Assembly (NCBI RefSeq): GCF_014189455.1
Contig: NZ_CP050296.1
Location: 2,414,001-2,478,000 of the forward strand
Reading direction: 5' to 3'
Length of the DNA: 64,000 nucleotides
Origin: Mesorhizobium huakuii
GTDB lineage: Bacteria > Pseudomonadota > Alphaproteobacteria > Rhizobiales > Rhizobiaceae
Each line of letters starts with the position of its first letter. Positions within the stretch are counted from its first letter, which is position 1. Under the pieces are notes generated by a model. It did no database searches and was not told the DNA's origin. It worked only from the letters and a program-made list of their open reading frames with translations. The translations under genes and the position numbers were made by a program. Shown here piece after piece: positions 14,855-25,648 of this stretch.

Positions 14855-17800
14855 TTAAGCGAACGCGATCAGCAGATCCTTGGCATCGATCTGGTCGCCG
14901 GCCTTGACCAGCACCTCGGCGACGGTGCCGTCGCGCTCGGCATGCAGCGCCGTCTCCATCTTCATCGCTTCGATGGAGAGCAACACGTCACCGGCCTTCA
15001 CCGCCTGGCCGGCGGCGACCGAAAGTGCCGAGACCACGCCCGGCATCGGCGCGCCGACATGCGCCTCGTTGCCTGGCTCGGCCTTGCGGCGCGCCTTGAC
15101 GGCGGAGGCGCCGTGCGCCCGGTCCGGCACCTTGACGCGGCGCGGCTGGCCGTTGAGCTCGAAGAACACGGTGACCATGCCCTTGTCGTCGACATCGCCG
15201 ATAGCAAGGCAGCGCACGACCAGCGTCTTGCCCTTCTCGATGTCGACGAAGATCTCGTCTTCCGACTTCATGCCGTAGAAATAGGTCGGCGTCGGCAGCA
15301 CGCTGACCGGGCCGTAGGTCTCCTGCGCGCCGGCAAAGTCGGTGAAAACCTTCGGATACATCAGCCACGAGGCGAATTCGTATTCCGAGAGCTTGCGCTC
15401 GAGCTTCTCCTCAATCTCCTTGCGGCTGGCCTTGAGATCGGCCGGCTTCAACAGCGAGCCCGGCCGCGCCGTGATCGGCTTGTCGCCCTTCAGCGCCTTC
15501 TTCTGCAGCGCCGCCGGCCAGCCGCCGGGCGACTGGCCGAGATCGCCACGCAGCATCGAGACGACCGAGTCCGGGAAGGCGATGTCCCTGGCCGGGTTCT
15601 CGACATCGGCGACGGTCAGATCCTGGCTCACCATCATCAGCGCCATGTCGCCGACGACCTTGGACGACGGCGTCACCTTGACGATGTCGCCGAACATCAG
15701 ATTGACGTCGTGATAGGTCTGCGCCACCTCGTGCCAGCGTGTCTCCAGCCCGAGCGAGCGCGCCTGTTCCTTGAGGTTGGTGAACTGCCCGCCCGGCATT
15801 TCGTGCAGATAGACTTCCGAGGCCGGCCCCTTGAGGTCGCTTTCGAAGGCAGCGTACTGGTTGCGCACCGCTTCCCAGTAGAATGAGATTTTGCGGATCC
15901 ATTGCGGGTCGAGGCCCGGGTCGCGCTCGGTGCCCTTCAGCGCTTCGACGATCGAGCCCAGGCAAGGCTGCGACGTGTTGCCGGAGAAGGCATCCATCGC
16001 CGCGTCGATGGCGTCGACGCCGCTCTCCACCGCCGCCAGCACGGTCGCCGCCGACAGGCCGGACGTGTCGTGGGTGTGGAAATGGATCGGCAGGTCGGTC
16101 GCCTCGCGCAGCGCCTTGAACAGCACGCGGGCCGCGGCCGGCTTCAAGAGGCCGGCCATATCCTTGACCGCGATGATGTGGGCGCCGGCGGCCTGCAATT
16201 CGCCGGCGAGCCCGACATAATATTTGAGGTCGTACTTGGCCCGCGCCGGATCGAGAATGTCGCCGGTGTAGCACATCGCCGCCTCACACAGCTTGCCCTC
16301 GGCGCCGACGGCGTCCATGGCGACGCGCATGTTCTCGACCCAGTTCAGGCAGTCGAAGACGCGGAACAGGTCAATGCCGCCGGCGGCCGCCTGCTTGACG
16401 AAATGCTGCACGACATTGTCGGGATAATTGGTGTAGCCGACGCCGTTGGCGCCGCGCAGCAGCATCTGCAGCAACAGATTGGGGGCCGCCTCGCGCACTT
16501 TGCTCAGCCGCTCCCACGGATCCTCGGTGAGGAAGCGCATGGCGACGTCGAAGGTCGCGCCACCCCAGCATTCCAGTGACAGAAGCTGCGGCAGGGCGCG
16601 CGCATAGGTGCCGGCAATGTTGGCGATGTCGTGCGTGCGCATGCGCGTGGCGAGCAGCGACTGGTGGCCGTCGCGCATCGTCGTGTCGGTGACCAGAACT
16701 TCCTTCTGCTCACGCATCCAGCCGGCGAATTTTTCCGGACCGAGCACGTCCAGCTTCTGCTTGCTGCCGCCGGGCACATTGCCGTTGAGGTAGGGCACGA
16801 CGGGTGCGGCAGCATCGGCCTTCGGCATCGGCCGGCCGCGTGTCTCGGGATGGCCGTTGACGCTGACATCGGCCAGATAGTTGATGAGCTTGGTCGCGCG
16901 GTCCTGCCGCTTGACCTGCTGGAACAGCTCCGGCGTCGTGTCGATGAACTTCGTCGTATAGGAATTGTCAGCGAAGCTCGGGTGGTTGATGATCGCTTCG
17001 AGGAAGGTGAGGTTGGTGGCGACGCCGCGGATGCGGAATTCGCGCAGCGCGCGGTTCATGCGCGCGATCGTCTCGGCTGGCGTCGGGGCCCACGCCGTCA
17101 CCTTCTCCAGCAGCGGATCGTAGAAGCGGGTGATGACCGCGCCGGAATAGGCGGTGCCGCCATCCAGCCGGATGCCGAAGCCGGTGGCGCCGCGATAGGC
17201 GGTGATGCGGCCATAATCCGGGATGAAATTGTGCTCGGGGTCCTCGGTGGTGATGCGGCACTGCAAGGCATGGCCGTTCAGCCTGATGTCCTTCTGCGCC
17301 GGCACACCCGATTGCGGTGTGCCGATGGCGAAGCCGTCGAGGATGTGGATCTGCGCCTTGACGATGTCGATGCCGGTCACCTGCTCGGTGACGGTATGCT
17401 CGACCTGGATGCGCGGGTTGACCTCGATGAAATAGAATTTCCCCGTATCGGCGTCCTGCAGGAACTCGACCGTACCGGCGCCGATATAGCTGGTCTCGCG
17501 CGCGATCTTCAGCGCGTAGCCGCAAAGCTCCTCGCGCTGCGACATTTCGAGATAGGGCGCGGGCGCCCGTTCGACGACCTTCTGGTTGCGGCGCTGGATC
17601 GAGCAATCGCGCTCGAACAGGTGCACGACATTGCCATGTGTGTCGCCAAGCACCTGCACCTCGACATGGCGCGCGCGCTCGATCAGCTTTTCGAGATAGA
17701 CCTCGTCCTTGCCGAAGGCGGCTTTCGCCTCGCGCTTGCCTTCCGTGACCTCGCGGGCGAGATCGGCCTCGGCGCGGATGGCGCGCATGCCGCGCCCGCC

Positions 17801-18313
17801 GCCGCCCCAGGAGGCCTTCAGCATCACCGGATAGCCGATCTCCTTGGCCAGTTTCTTGACCGCATCCATATCATCCGGCAGCGGGTCGGTGGCGGGGATG
17901 ACCGGCACGCCGACCTCGATGGCGAGGTTGCGTGCCGCGACCTTGTTGCCGAGGCGGCGCATCGTGTCCGGCTTCGGGCCGATGAAGGTGATGCCGGCTT
18001 GCGCACAGGCTTCGGCGAATTCCGGGCTTTCGGACAGAAGCCCGTAGCCCGGGTGGATGGCATCGGCGCCCGAAAGCCTGGCGACGCGGATCACCTCCTC
18101 GATCGACAGATAACTCTCGATCGGCCCCATATCCTTGGCCAGATGCGGGCCGCGCCCGACCTGGTAGCTTTCGTCGGCCTTGAAGCGGTGCAGCGAGTAT
18201 TTGTCCTCCTCGGCCCAGATCGCCACGGTTTTGAGGCCCAGCTCGTTGGCCGCGCGAAAGACGCGGATGGCGATTTCTGACCGGTTGGCGACGAGGATCT
18301 TCGTGATGGCCAA
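14855..18313 (-). CDS. pyc: Pyruvate carboxylase
   Basis: An 1152-residue enzyme that carboxylates pyruvate to oxaloacetate (anaplerosis). Domains in order: biotin carboxylase (about 1-460; KILVANRSEIAIRVFRAANELG, ATP-grasp GGGGRGMR, EVNPRIQVEHTVTEQ), carboxyltransferase (about 530-810; VTDTTMRDGHQSLLATRMRT, FHTHDTSGLSAATVLAA), PYC/OADA region, and C-terminal biotinyl domain with EAMKMETA, biotin-Lys near 1118. The start is taken as TTG 18313-18311 (then AITKILVAN) because the family begins there and GGAG lies about 9 bases upstream; another TTG at 18355 gives 14 extra residues. The length fits rhizobial enzymes. A 14-bp palindrome lies 93 bases upstream. Confidence 0.97.
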   Translation of the reverse strand: MAITKILVANRSEIAIRVFRAANELGLKTVAIWAEEDKYSLHRFKADESYQVGRGPHLAKDMGPIESYLSIEEVIRVARLSGADAIHPGYGLLSESPEFAEACAQAGITFIGPKPDTMRRLGNKVAARNLAIEVGVPVIPATDPLPDDMDAVKKLAKEIGYPVMLKASWGGGGRGMRAIRAEADLAREVTEGKREAKAAFGKDEVYLEKLIERARHVEVQVLGDTHGNVVHLFERDCSIQRRNQKVVERAPAPYLEMSQREELCGYALKIARETSYIGAGTVEFLQDADTGKFYFIEVNPRIQVEHTVTEQVTGIDIVKAQIHILDGFAIGTPQSGVPAQKDIRLNGHALQCRITTEDPEHNFIPDYGRITAYRGATGFGIRLDGGTAYSGAVITRFYDPLLEKVTAWAPTPAETIARMNRALREFRIRGVATNLTFLEAIINHPSFADNSYTTKFIDTTPELFQQVKRQDRATKLINYLADVSVNGHPETRGRPMPKADAAAPVVPYLNGNVPGGSKQKLDVLGPEKFAGWMREQKEVLVTDTTMRDGHQSLLATRMRTHDIANIAGTYARALPQLLSLECWGGATFDVAMRFLTEDPWERLSKVREAAPNLLLQMLLRGANGVGYTNYPDNVVQHFVKQAAAGGIDLFRVFDCLNWVENMRVAMDAVGAEGKLCEAAMCYTGDILDPARAKYDLKYYVGLAGELQAAGAHIIAVKDMAGLLKPAAARVLFKALREATDLPIHFHTHDTSGLSAATVLAAVESGVDAIDAAMDAFSGNTSQPCLGSIVEALKGTERDPGLDPQWIRKISFYWEAVRNQYAAFESDLKGPASEVYLHEMPGGQFTNLKEQARSLGLETRWHEVAQTYHDVNLMFGDIVKVTPSSKVVGDMALMMVSQDLTVADVENPARDIAFPDSVVSMLRGDLGQSPGGWPAALQKKALKGDKPITARPGSLLKPADLKASRKEIEEKLERKLSEYEFASWLMYPKVFTDFAGAQETYGPVSVLPTPTYFYGMKSEDEIFVDIEKGKTLVVRCLAIGDVDDKGMVTVFFELNGQPRRVKVPDRAHGASAVKARRKAEPGNEAHVGAPMPGVVSALSVAAGQAVKAGDVLLSIEAMKMETALHAERDGTVAEVLVKAGDQIDAKDLLIAFA

Positions 18314-18405
18314 GGACTGGGCTCCAGCAGCGGAAGGAACGGGAAATCGGAGCAATGATTAGCGTGAAAATGCTGCAGCGCAAACAAAATTGACAGATGA
18401 TTCAA

Positions 18406-18419
18406 TCGATTTAAATCGA
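18406..18419. promoter_or_regulatory. 14-bp palindrome in the pyc promoter region
   Basis: TCGATTTAAATCGA is a perfect palindrome, extended imperfectly by GATTC/GAATC on its sides. It is AT-rich in a GC-rich genome and lies between the pyc start and the liv terminator, so it is a candidate operator for pyc. Confidence 0.45.
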
Positions 18420-18565
18420 ATCTTTGCGACAAAGCCGGTCGCATTCATTCGAACGCGCATAAAAGCGCCGGAGCTGTCGTTCAAGGCGCGATCATTTTCC
18501 GGCTAAGCCGCATATCGTCCGGCCTAAAACCGGGGCCGCTTTTGGACGACATGCCGTGAAACGAA

Positions 18566-18594
18566 AAATGCCCGGCGCGAAGCGCCGGGCATTT
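18566..18594 (-). terminator. Terminator after livJ
   Basis: A perfect stem with arms AAATGCCCGGCGC and GCGCCGGGCATTT and a 3-base loop, 24 bases past the livJ stop on the minus strand. The U-tract is short, but the stem is strong. Confidence 0.75.
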
Positions 18595-18617
18595 CATAGT
18601 GATCGATGTCGACAGGC

Positions 18618-19736
18618 TTACATCTTCTGGATGTAGGTGTACTTGCCGTCGGCGCCCTTCTTCCACTCGTACATGACGTAGCCGGGCAGCGTCGGATCGC
18701 CCTTGGCGTCATAGGACAGGTCGCCGAGCACGGTCTTGAACGGGCCGTTCGCATGCAGCGCCTTGGCAACGGCCTGCGGATCGTTCGACTTGGCAGCAGT
18801 TGCTGCTTCCGCAAGCGCCTGCACGGCAGCGTAGGCGTAGAGCGTGTAAGCTTCCGGTTCGAAGCCCTGCGCACGGAACTTCTCGACGAGTTCCTTGTTG
18901 GCGGGGATCAGGCGCGGATCCGGGCCGAACGTGTTGAGCGTGCCCGCAACCGCGTCGCCCGCGATCGAAGCCAGTTCGTTCGACACGATGCCGTCGCCGG
19001 AAATCAGCGTCGCCTTGAGGCCCTGGTCAGCCGCCTGGCGGATGATCAGGCCGGCTTCGGTGTGCAAACCGCCCCAATAGATGATGGTAACGCCGGCTTC
19101 CTTCATCTTGGCGATCAGCGCCGAAAAGTCCTTGTCGCCGACATTGATGCCTTCATACATCACTTCCGTGACGCCGGCGGCGTTCATCGCCTTCTTGGTT
19201 TCGTCGGCAAGGCCCTGGCCGTAGGTGGTCTTGTCGTGCACGACGGCGATCTTGGCGTCCTTGAAGTTCGCGGCGAGATAGGCGCCGGCAATGCTGCCCT
19301 GCTGGTCATCGCGTCCGCAGGTGCGGAACACGTTCCACAGGCCACGCTCGGTGAACTTCGGGTTGGTCGCGGCCGGCGTGATCTCGACGATGTTGTTTTC
19401 AGCGTAGACTTCCGAGGCCGGGATCGACACGCCCGAGTTGAAGTGGCCGACCACGAACTTGACGCCGTCGCCGACGAACTTGTTGGCAACCGAGATACCT
19501 TGCTTCGGGTCGGAGACGTCGTCGCCGATTTCGAGCTTGATCTGCTCGCCGTTGATGCCGCCCTTGGCATTGATCTCGGCGACGGCCGCTTCGGCGCCCT
19601 TCTGCAGCTGTGCGCCGAAGGCCGCATTCGGACCGGTGATCGGACCGGCAACGCCGAACATTACATCAGCCCACGCGCTGCCACCGAACGCGACCAGCGC
19701 GGTCAGGGCGACGGCGGACAAAAGTGTCTTTTTCAT
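18618..19736 (-). CDS. livJ: Branched-chain amino-acid ABC transporter substrate-binding protein
   Basis: A 372-residue periplasmic binding protein. The signal peptide [23 protein letters not shown] ends in an A-x-A site before [18 protein letters not shown]. The Peripla_BP_6 pattern continues with [61 protein letters not shown] and [12 protein letters not shown]. It delivers Leu/Ile/Val-type substrates, possibly broader, to the LivHMGF complex. A ribosome site GGGAG lies before the start. It has its own 140-base upstream gap, suggesting a separate promoter as well as read-through from the liv genes. A terminator follows. Confidence 0.95.
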   Translation of the reverse strand: MKKTLLSAVALTALVAFGGSAWADVMFGVAGPITGPNAAFGAQLQKGAEAAVAEINAKGGINGEQIKLEIGDDVSDPKQGISVANKFVGDGVKFVVGHFNSGVSIPASEVYAENNIVEITPAATNPKFTERGLWNVFRTCGRDDQQGSIAGAYLAANFKDAKIAVVHDKTTYGQGLADETKKAMNAAGVTEVMYEGINVGDKDFSALIAKMKEAGVTIIYWGGLHTEAGLIIRQAADQGLKATLISGDGIVSNELASIAGDAVAGTLNTFGPDPRLIPANKELVEKFRAQGFEPEAYTLYAYAAVQALAEAATAAKSNDPQAVAKALHANGPFKTVLGDLSYDAKGDPTLPGYVMYEWKKGADGKYTYIQKM

Positions 19737-19873
19737 TTAAACGCTCCCATTAACGGAGTGGGCGTGGATGAAGCTTTCATGCGATGCCCACCCTTATCGC
19801 AGAAAGCATAGTTTGCCGATTTTCAGGCACTTGTCACGCCGATTCATCCCTGACGCGGCGTTAATGATGAACG

Positions 19874-20221
19874 TCAACCCTTTGGTTTCCAGCTCAAGAT
19901 TGAAGCTCTTTCGTAGAGCCAATTATACTGTGTGACCATCTGGTTTGTTCGTGTGTATTGATAGCCGACGAAGCCCAATATCATCAGCACGATGGTGTCG
20001 ACGATATAGTAGTGCAGCGAAAACATCGTGCCGCCGAACAGGGCGTGATGGATGAAGCGGATGCCGATGCCGAGACCCAGCAGATAGGCGAACAGCTGGA
20101 TGAAGCTGCGCCACGTCTGGGCGCTGGCCTTGCCGGTCATCCAGGCCGCCCAGCCGCCGAGCAGGCAGGTGACGAACAAGAACTGCCAGATCGAGGGTTC
20201 CTCATAGAGAATGCCCTGCAT
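19874..20221 (-). CDS. DUF6867-like small membrane protein in the liv cluster
   Basis: A 115-residue protein with three hydrophobic helices (about 12-30, 38-60 and 70-88) and a C-terminus ending YNWLYERASILSWKPKG. It matches the small membrane protein found between the ATPase and binding-protein genes of rhizobial branched-chain amino-acid transporter clusters (DUF6867, from memory). Function unknown; an accessory role in the transporter is inferred from position only. Confidence 0.75.
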   Translation of the reverse strand: MQGILYEEPSIWQFLFVTCLLGGWAAWMTGKASAQTWRSFIQLFAYLLGLGIGIRFIHHALFGGTMFSLHYYIVDTIVLMILGFVGYQYTRTNQMVTQYNWLYERASILSWKPKG

Positions 20222-20236
20222 GATGAAGTCTCCCTA

Positions 20237-20280
20237 GCATGATCCCGAAAAGGTGCAGACTTTTCGGACAAAGGTCATGC
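20237..20280. repeat. Dispersed rhizobial palindromic repeat (copy B)
   Basis: GCATGA/TCATGC outer arms and CCGAAAAG/CTTTTCGG inner arms, between livF and the DUF6867-like gene. It has the same two-level design as copies at 1221-1276 and 46169-46212. It may stabilise or attenuate the liv transcript. Confidence 0.6.
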
Positions 20281-20333
20281 GACAAACAAACAACTTGGAG
20301 CGGAATACCGGATGCACACATTCCGCTCCAAAC

Positions 20334-21062
20334 TCAGTGGTGTCCGCCTTCGAGATAGGCGGCGCGCACTTCCGGATTGGCGAGCAGCTCCTTGCCGGTG
20401 CCGCTCATCGTCACATTGCCGTTGACCATGACATAACCGCGCGTGGCGAGCTTCAGCGCGCCGAACGCGTTCTGCTCGACCAGGAACACGGTCAGCCCTT
20501 GGGTGCGGTTCAACTCGCGGATGGCATCGAATATCTGCTTGACGATCAGTGGCGCAAGGCCCAGCGATGGTTCGTCGAGCAGAAGCAGCTTCGGCCGCGC
20601 CATCAGTGCGCGTCCGATCGACAGCATCTGCTGCTCGCCGCCCGACAGCGTGCCGCCGCGCTGGGCGATGCGCTCCTTGAGCCGCGGGAACAGCGCGAAC
20701 ACCTTCTCGACGTCCTCGTCATAGTGCTTGAGGTTGTCCAGGCTGGCGCCCATCTGCAGGTTTTCCATCACCGTCATGCGCGGGAAGATACGGCGACCTT
20801 CCGGCGACTGGGCGATGCGCATGCGTGCGATCTCGTGCGTCGGCAACTGGGTAATGTCGGTGCCGGCGAAGGTGATGGTGCCCGCGCGGGCGCGCGGTGC
20901 CCCGAAAATGGTCATCATCAGCGTCGATTTGCCGGCGCCGTTGGCGCCGATCAGCGCCACGATCTCACCCTCCTTGACGGTGACATCGACTCCGTTCAGC
21001 GCCCGGATGTTGCCGTAGTAGGTTTGCACGCCCTTGATGTCGAGCAGCGTTGTCCCGGCCAT
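20334..21062 (-). CDS. livF: Branched-chain amino-acid ABC transporter ATP-binding protein LivF
   Basis: A 242-residue ABC ATPase. Walker A GANGAGKST, ABC signature LSGGEQQML, Walker B KLLLLDEPSLGLAP, and the H-loop position near VFLVEQN (Q replaces H, as is usual in LivF). It energises uptake by the LivHM permease at the inner membrane. Its ATG shares one base with the livG stop (TAATG), so the two are translationally coupled. Confidence 0.96.
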   Translation of the reverse strand: MAGTTLLDIKGVQTYYGNIRALNGVDVTVKEGEIVALIGANGAGKSTLMMTIFGAPRARAGTITFAGTDITQLPTHEIARMRIAQSPEGRRIFPRMTVMENLQMGASLDNLKHYDEDVEKVFALFPRLKERIAQRGGTLSGGEQQMLSIGRALMARPKLLLLDEPSLGLAPLIVKQIFDAIRELNRTQGLTVFLVEQNAFGALKLATRGYVMVNGNVTMSGTGKELLANPEVRAAYLEGGHH

Positions 21063-22183
21063 TATTTACGCCCTCCACGCGGCTTGGCTGTCGAGGCTTT
21101 TCCGGTCGGCTTGGCCGTGGCCCGCTCGGAGGGCTTTCTTGGCAAGTTGGCCTTTGCATCGACCTGCGCCGCCTTCGAAGCACCCTTCGACACGGTGACA
21201 CGCTCGCCCTCGCTGTGCCCGACGGTGTCGCTCACCGGTCCGGCCAGGTATGACGACGATGTCCCCGGGCCATGCGCGGCATCCGGCCCTATGTCGAGCT
21301 GCTCGATGACGTCTTCGTCGCCGACTTCGGTCAGCACGGTCTCGACCTCCTCGTCGTCGACGCCGAGATAGGCGGCGATGACGCGCGGATCGGTGCGCAC
21401 CGACTGCGGGCTGCCGTCGGAGATCTTGCGGCCATATTCCAGAACCACGACATGGTCGGAAATCTGCATGACCACGGACATGTCGTGCTCGATCAGCAGG
21501 ATTGAGGTGCCCGATGTCTTCTTGATGTCGATCAGCAGTTCATTGAGCGCCGCTGATTCCTTCGGATTGAGGCCGGCTGCCGGCTCGTCGAGGCACAGAA
21601 GCTCTGGCCCGGTGCACATTGCGCGTGCGATTTCGAGACGCCGCTGTGCGCCATAGGGCAGGTCGCCGGCCGGATCGTCGGCGCGATCGATAAGATCGGC
21701 CTTCTCCAGCCAGTGCCTGGCAAGCTCGATCGATTCGGCCGAAGCCTTGCGGTAGCCGCTGAAGCCGAACAGGCCCAGGATCGTATAGCCCGATGCCTTC
21801 ATCAGCTTGTTGTGTTGAGCGACCAGCAGGTTCTCCAGCAGCGTCATGCCGGAGAACAGGCGGATGTTCTGGAAGGTGCGCGCCACCTTGGCACGCGCCG
21901 GGATCTCATGGTTGGGCAACCGCTCGAGCAGGTAGCTCGTGCCATCGTTCCGGTTGAGCGTGATCATGCCTTCCGACGGCTTGTAGAAGCCGGTGATGCA
22001 GTTGAACACGGTGGTCTTGCCGGCGCCATTGGGGCCGATCAGCGCCGTGATCTCACCGCGCTTGGCGGCGAAGGACAGATCGCCGATGGCGACCAGGCCG
22101 CCGAACTTCATCGACAGATGTTGGACCTGGAGGATGGCGTCGTTCATGCCCGGATTGGCTTTCTGAATCGAGTTCGCATTCAT
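21062..22183 (-). CDS. livG: Branched-chain amino-acid ABC transporter ATP-binding protein LivG, with long C-terminal tail
   Basis: A 373-residue protein; typical LivG is about 255-290. Walker A GPNGAGKTT, signature LPYGAQRRLEIARAM, Walker B LLCLDEPAAGLNP, H-loop LLIEHDMSVVM. After the ABC domain (ending VIAAYLGVDDEE near residue 270) a tail of roughly 100 residues runs through an acidic stretch to a Lys/Ala/Pro-rich end (KPTGKASTAKPRGGRK). The tail looks disordered. The start at 22183 overlaps the livM stop by one base (TGATG). A second ATG 12 codons in (MNDAIL) is possible. Confidence 0.93.
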   Translation of the reverse strand: MNANSIQKANPGMNDAILQVQHLSMKFGGLVAIGDLSFAAKRGEITALIGPNGAGKTTVFNCITGFYKPSEGMITLNRNDGTSYLLERLPNHEIPARAKVARTFQNIRLFSGMTLLENLLVAQHNKLMKASGYTILGLFGFSGYRKASAESIELARHWLEKADLIDRADDPAGDLPYGAQRRLEIARAMCTGPELLCLDEPAAGLNPKESAALNELLIDIKKTSGTSILLIEHDMSVVMQISDHVVVLEYGRKISDGSPQSVRTDPRVIAAYLGVDDEEVETVLTEVGDEDVIEQLDIGPDAAHGPGTSSSYLAGPVSDTVGHSEGERVTVSKGASKAAQVDAKANLPRKPSERATAKPTGKASTAKPRGGRK

Positions 22184-23778
22184 CAGCCGTGTCCTTCCTT
22201 GGTAAAGGAACCGGAGACGGCCCTTCGCTCTTTCAGGAAAGCGGTCGGTTCGCGACTGCCGACGAAGCCACGCGGCTTCCACAGCATGACGATGACCATG
22301 GCCATGCCGAAGAGAAGCATGCGGTAGAGTTCTGGCGTGAAGTCCGGCCCGAAGATCTCCTTGAGGAAGTCGAGTTCGCGCAGCGCCTCGGTGCCGCCGA
22401 TCATCACCATCGCGGCAACTGCAATGCCGACCAGCGAGCCCATGCCGCCAAGAACGACGATCGCCAGGATGATGGCCGATTCCAGGAAGACGAAGGATTC
22501 CGGACTGACGAAGCCTTGCCGCGCGGCGAAGAACGAGCCGGCGAAGCCACCGAACATGGCGCCGGTGGCAAAGGCGGTCAGTTTGGTGGTGGTGGTGTTG
22601 ATGCCGAGCGAGCGACAGGCGATCTCGTCCTCGCGTAAGGCTTCCCATGCACGGCCGACCGGCAGACGGCGCAGCCTGATGGTGACGAAGGCGGTGAGCA
22701 GGCACAGGCCCAGGATCAGGTAGTAGAGGAAGATCTTGTAGTAGGCGCCCGACTGGGCGATGCCCAGCACCTTAGCGATGTAGTTGGGGTCCGACACGTT
22801 GAACGACATCAGGCCGAAGAAGCTGACCTTGGGAATGCCGGAAATGCCGGCCGAGCCGTTGGTGACCTCACGCCAGTTGATCAACACCAGGCGGATGATC
22901 TCGCCGAAAGCCAGTGTCACGATCGCCAGATAGTCGCCGCGCAGGCGTAGCACGGGGAAGCCGAGCAGCACGCCCCAGAGAGCAGCCATGGCGCCGGCGG
23001 CCGGCAACAGGATCCAGAACGACAGGCCGTATTGCGTGGCAAGAAGCGCATAGGCATAGGCGCCAAGCGCATAGAAGGCGACATAGCCGAGGTCGAGCAG
23101 GCCGGCGAGGCCGACGACGATGTTCAGGCCCCAGGCCAGCATCACATAGATCAGGATCTGGATGCCGAAATTGTCGACCCATTTCAGCGACCCCTGGAGC
23201 CCGCCGGTGATGGACCAGGCGTTCAGCGACAGCACCGCGACCACGAGGATCGGGTACAGCACAAGCGCCGTTATGCCCAATCTGGTGAAGTTGGCATGGA
23301 TGAAGGCGCGGAAGTAGTAAATCACGCAAGCCAGCAGATAGATGATCGCCAGGGCGCGCAGGAATTGCAGATAGCCGGCCGGTTCTGCTCCCACCCATCC
23401 GGCGAGCGAGCTGTTGAACACGAACAGCAGCACCGCTACGACAACGGCCGCGACGAACCACGGCAACTGGAAGAATCGTGACGCGACGCTGGCCGGCAAC
23501 AGGCCGGTGGCAACATTGGTTATCTTCTGGCTGGCCATGAAGGGCTGGCCATAGGCGACATAGAGGAAGCGCCCGACGGCCGTGGCGATCACCACGGCGG
23601 CGAGCAGGCCCCAGCGCGTCGTCACGACCAGTTCATTGGACATGTTCTGACCGGTCTTCAGACCGATGAACAGCACGAACAGGCCAAGCGAGATGGCGCC
23701 GGCATAGAGCCCTTCCTTGAGGGCGCGTTGGACAGGGGTGGCGACGGTGTCGCGCTCGGGAGATACGGTGACGGCCAT
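22183..23778 (-). CDS. livM: Branched-chain amino-acid ABC transporter permease LivM, N-terminally extended
   Basis: A 531-residue membrane protein, longer than E. coli LivM (about 425). The canonical permease core begins around residue 205 ([38 protein letters not shown]) and includes the ATPase-contact loop [30 protein letters not shown]. The preceding 200 residues hold about five extra hydrophobic helices. It forms the transmembrane channel with LivH. It starts 4 bases after the livH stop and shares one base with livG. Confidence 0.95.
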   Translation of the reverse strand: MAVTVSPERDTVATPVQRALKEGLYAGAISLGLFVLFIGLKTGQNMSNELVVTTRWGLLAAVVIATAVGRFLYVAYGQPFMASQKITNVATGLLPASVASRFFQLPWFVAAVVVAVLLFVFNSSLAGWVGAEPAGYLQFLRALAIIYLLACVIYYFRAFIHANFTRLGITALVLYPILVVAVLSLNAWSITGGLQGSLKWVDNFGIQILIYVMLAWGLNIVVGLAGLLDLGYVAFYALGAYAYALLATQYGLSFWILLPAAGAMAALWGVLLGFPVLRLRGDYLAIVTLAFGEIIRLVLINWREVTNGSAGISGIPKVSFFGLMSFNVSDPNYIAKVLGIAQSGAYYKIFLYYLILGLCLLTAFVTIRLRRLPVGRAWEALREDEIACRSLGINTTTTKLTAFATGAMFGGFAGSFFAARQGFVSPESFVFLESAIILAIVVLGGMGSLVGIAVAAMVMIGGTEALRELDFLKEIFGPDFTPELYRMLLFGMAMVIVMLWKPRGFVGSREPTAFLKERRAVSGSFTKEGHG

Positions 23779-23782
23779 GATC

Positions 23783-24685
<903 letters not shown>

Positions 24686-25130
24686 GTGTACATGGCTCCC
24701 CTGGAATGTCGCCCATGCAGACGCATTCCTTTTCGTATTTCCCCTAGTCGTAAAGTTTCGAGCCCGGATTGCAACGTGATTTTTTTGACCGCCCCGCGTG
24801 TTTCCGATTCACGTCGTTTCGACCGCCCGTTTTTTGCACCCGACCCCTGGACTATCGCGGACCCTATCATTGGCATAACGCAATGTCTTTGACGATTCGG
24901 CCGTATCATGCGCCGCGTTTCGAAGAAATCGCCGTCAAAATTAGGTGATAAGAAGAATCGTTGCGTTCCTGACGCGGTTCGTTTTTTCGCCACACTCCTT
25001 TCCCCAAGGTCAGGATTCCTCCTGACCGACCTCAAAGCCATGCTCGAATGGATCGCGGTCGTCGGCGCGCATCGCATTCAAGCGACTGTGCCTGCCTGGC
25101 CGCCGATCAAGGAAAATTGCCCTCTCCGGA
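24686..25130. other. Non-coding interval between livH and the ectoine synthase gene
   Basis: No convincing gene in 445 bases; open frames here lack family features and ribosome sites. It has several T-runs unusual for this genome (for example TTTTTTT near 24781) and a perfect hairpin GGTCAGGA-TTCC-TCCTGACC at 25008-25027 without a U-tract. The livH promoter presumably lies in its left half. The hairpin may end ectC transcription weakly. Confidence 0.5.
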
Positions 25131-25517
25131 TCAGTACGCCGATCCCCCGTCCTCGCTCAGCGCATGCCGTTCCGTGCCCTGAAGGGGAGGATTGAAGACA
25201 CTCACCAGGATCATGTCGCCGGAGGCGTCGGCACGCAGATAGTGGTCGTCATGTTCGTCGAGCACATAGATCGTGCCAGGCTCGATACGATGCACCGCAC
25301 CGGACATGTCTTCGACCTCACCAGCGCCGGCGATGCAGTAGCAGGCCTCGAAATGCCGCCGATACTGCAGTCGCGATTCGCTGCCGGCGCGCACGACCGT
25401 GTGGCAGACGGTGAAGCCCATGCCGTCCCGCTGCGTCAGCAGGCGGTGGCTGGTGCCATTGCCCCAATCCACGAAGAAGTCAGATTTTTCTACATCAGCC
25501 AATTGTCTGGTGAACAT
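25131..25517 (-). CDS. ectC: Orphan L-ectoine synthase
   Basis: A 128-residue cupin starting [15 protein letters not shown]. It matches Ect[72 protein letters not shown]. The metal ligands known from Paenibacillus EctC (Glu57, Tyr84, His92) fall at exactly these numbers here. EctC closes N-gamma-acetyl-diaminobutyrate to ectoine, yet no ectA, ectB or ectD is present in the window. The ribosome site GGGAAAG precedes the ATG; 75 upstream codons open to 25592 are not family sequence. Divergent from a LysR gene 131 bases away. Confidence 0.9.
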   Translation of the reverse strand: MFTRQLADVEKSDFFVDWGNGTSHRLLTQRDGMGFTVCHTVVRAGSESRLQYRRHFEACYCIAGAGEVEDMSGAVHRIEPGTIYVLDEHDDHYLRADASGDMILVSVFNPPLQGTERHALSEDGGSAY

Positions 25518-25648
25518 GCTTTCTTTCCCTGCAGATCGTGGCCCGGACCAGGAATGCCAACAGGCCGTTGAATGGATGCAGGAGTGCCGCAATGTGCATG
25601 GATATTCAAATGATTGCTTCTCACCCGATGTGTTAGTAAATTTTACAG

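Noticed and set aside
16631..18280. Long plus-strand open frame (549 codons) antisense to pyc
   Set aside because: It mirrors the pyc coding strand in a GC-rich genome, has no ribosome site or domain, and its composition (H, R, D, A-rich) is that of an antisense shadow.
22183..22705. Upstream extension of the livG frame by about 174 residues
   Set aside because: It overlaps livM, is Arg/His-rich shadow sequence, and the ABC-ATPase homology starts at the ATG at 22183 or 22147.
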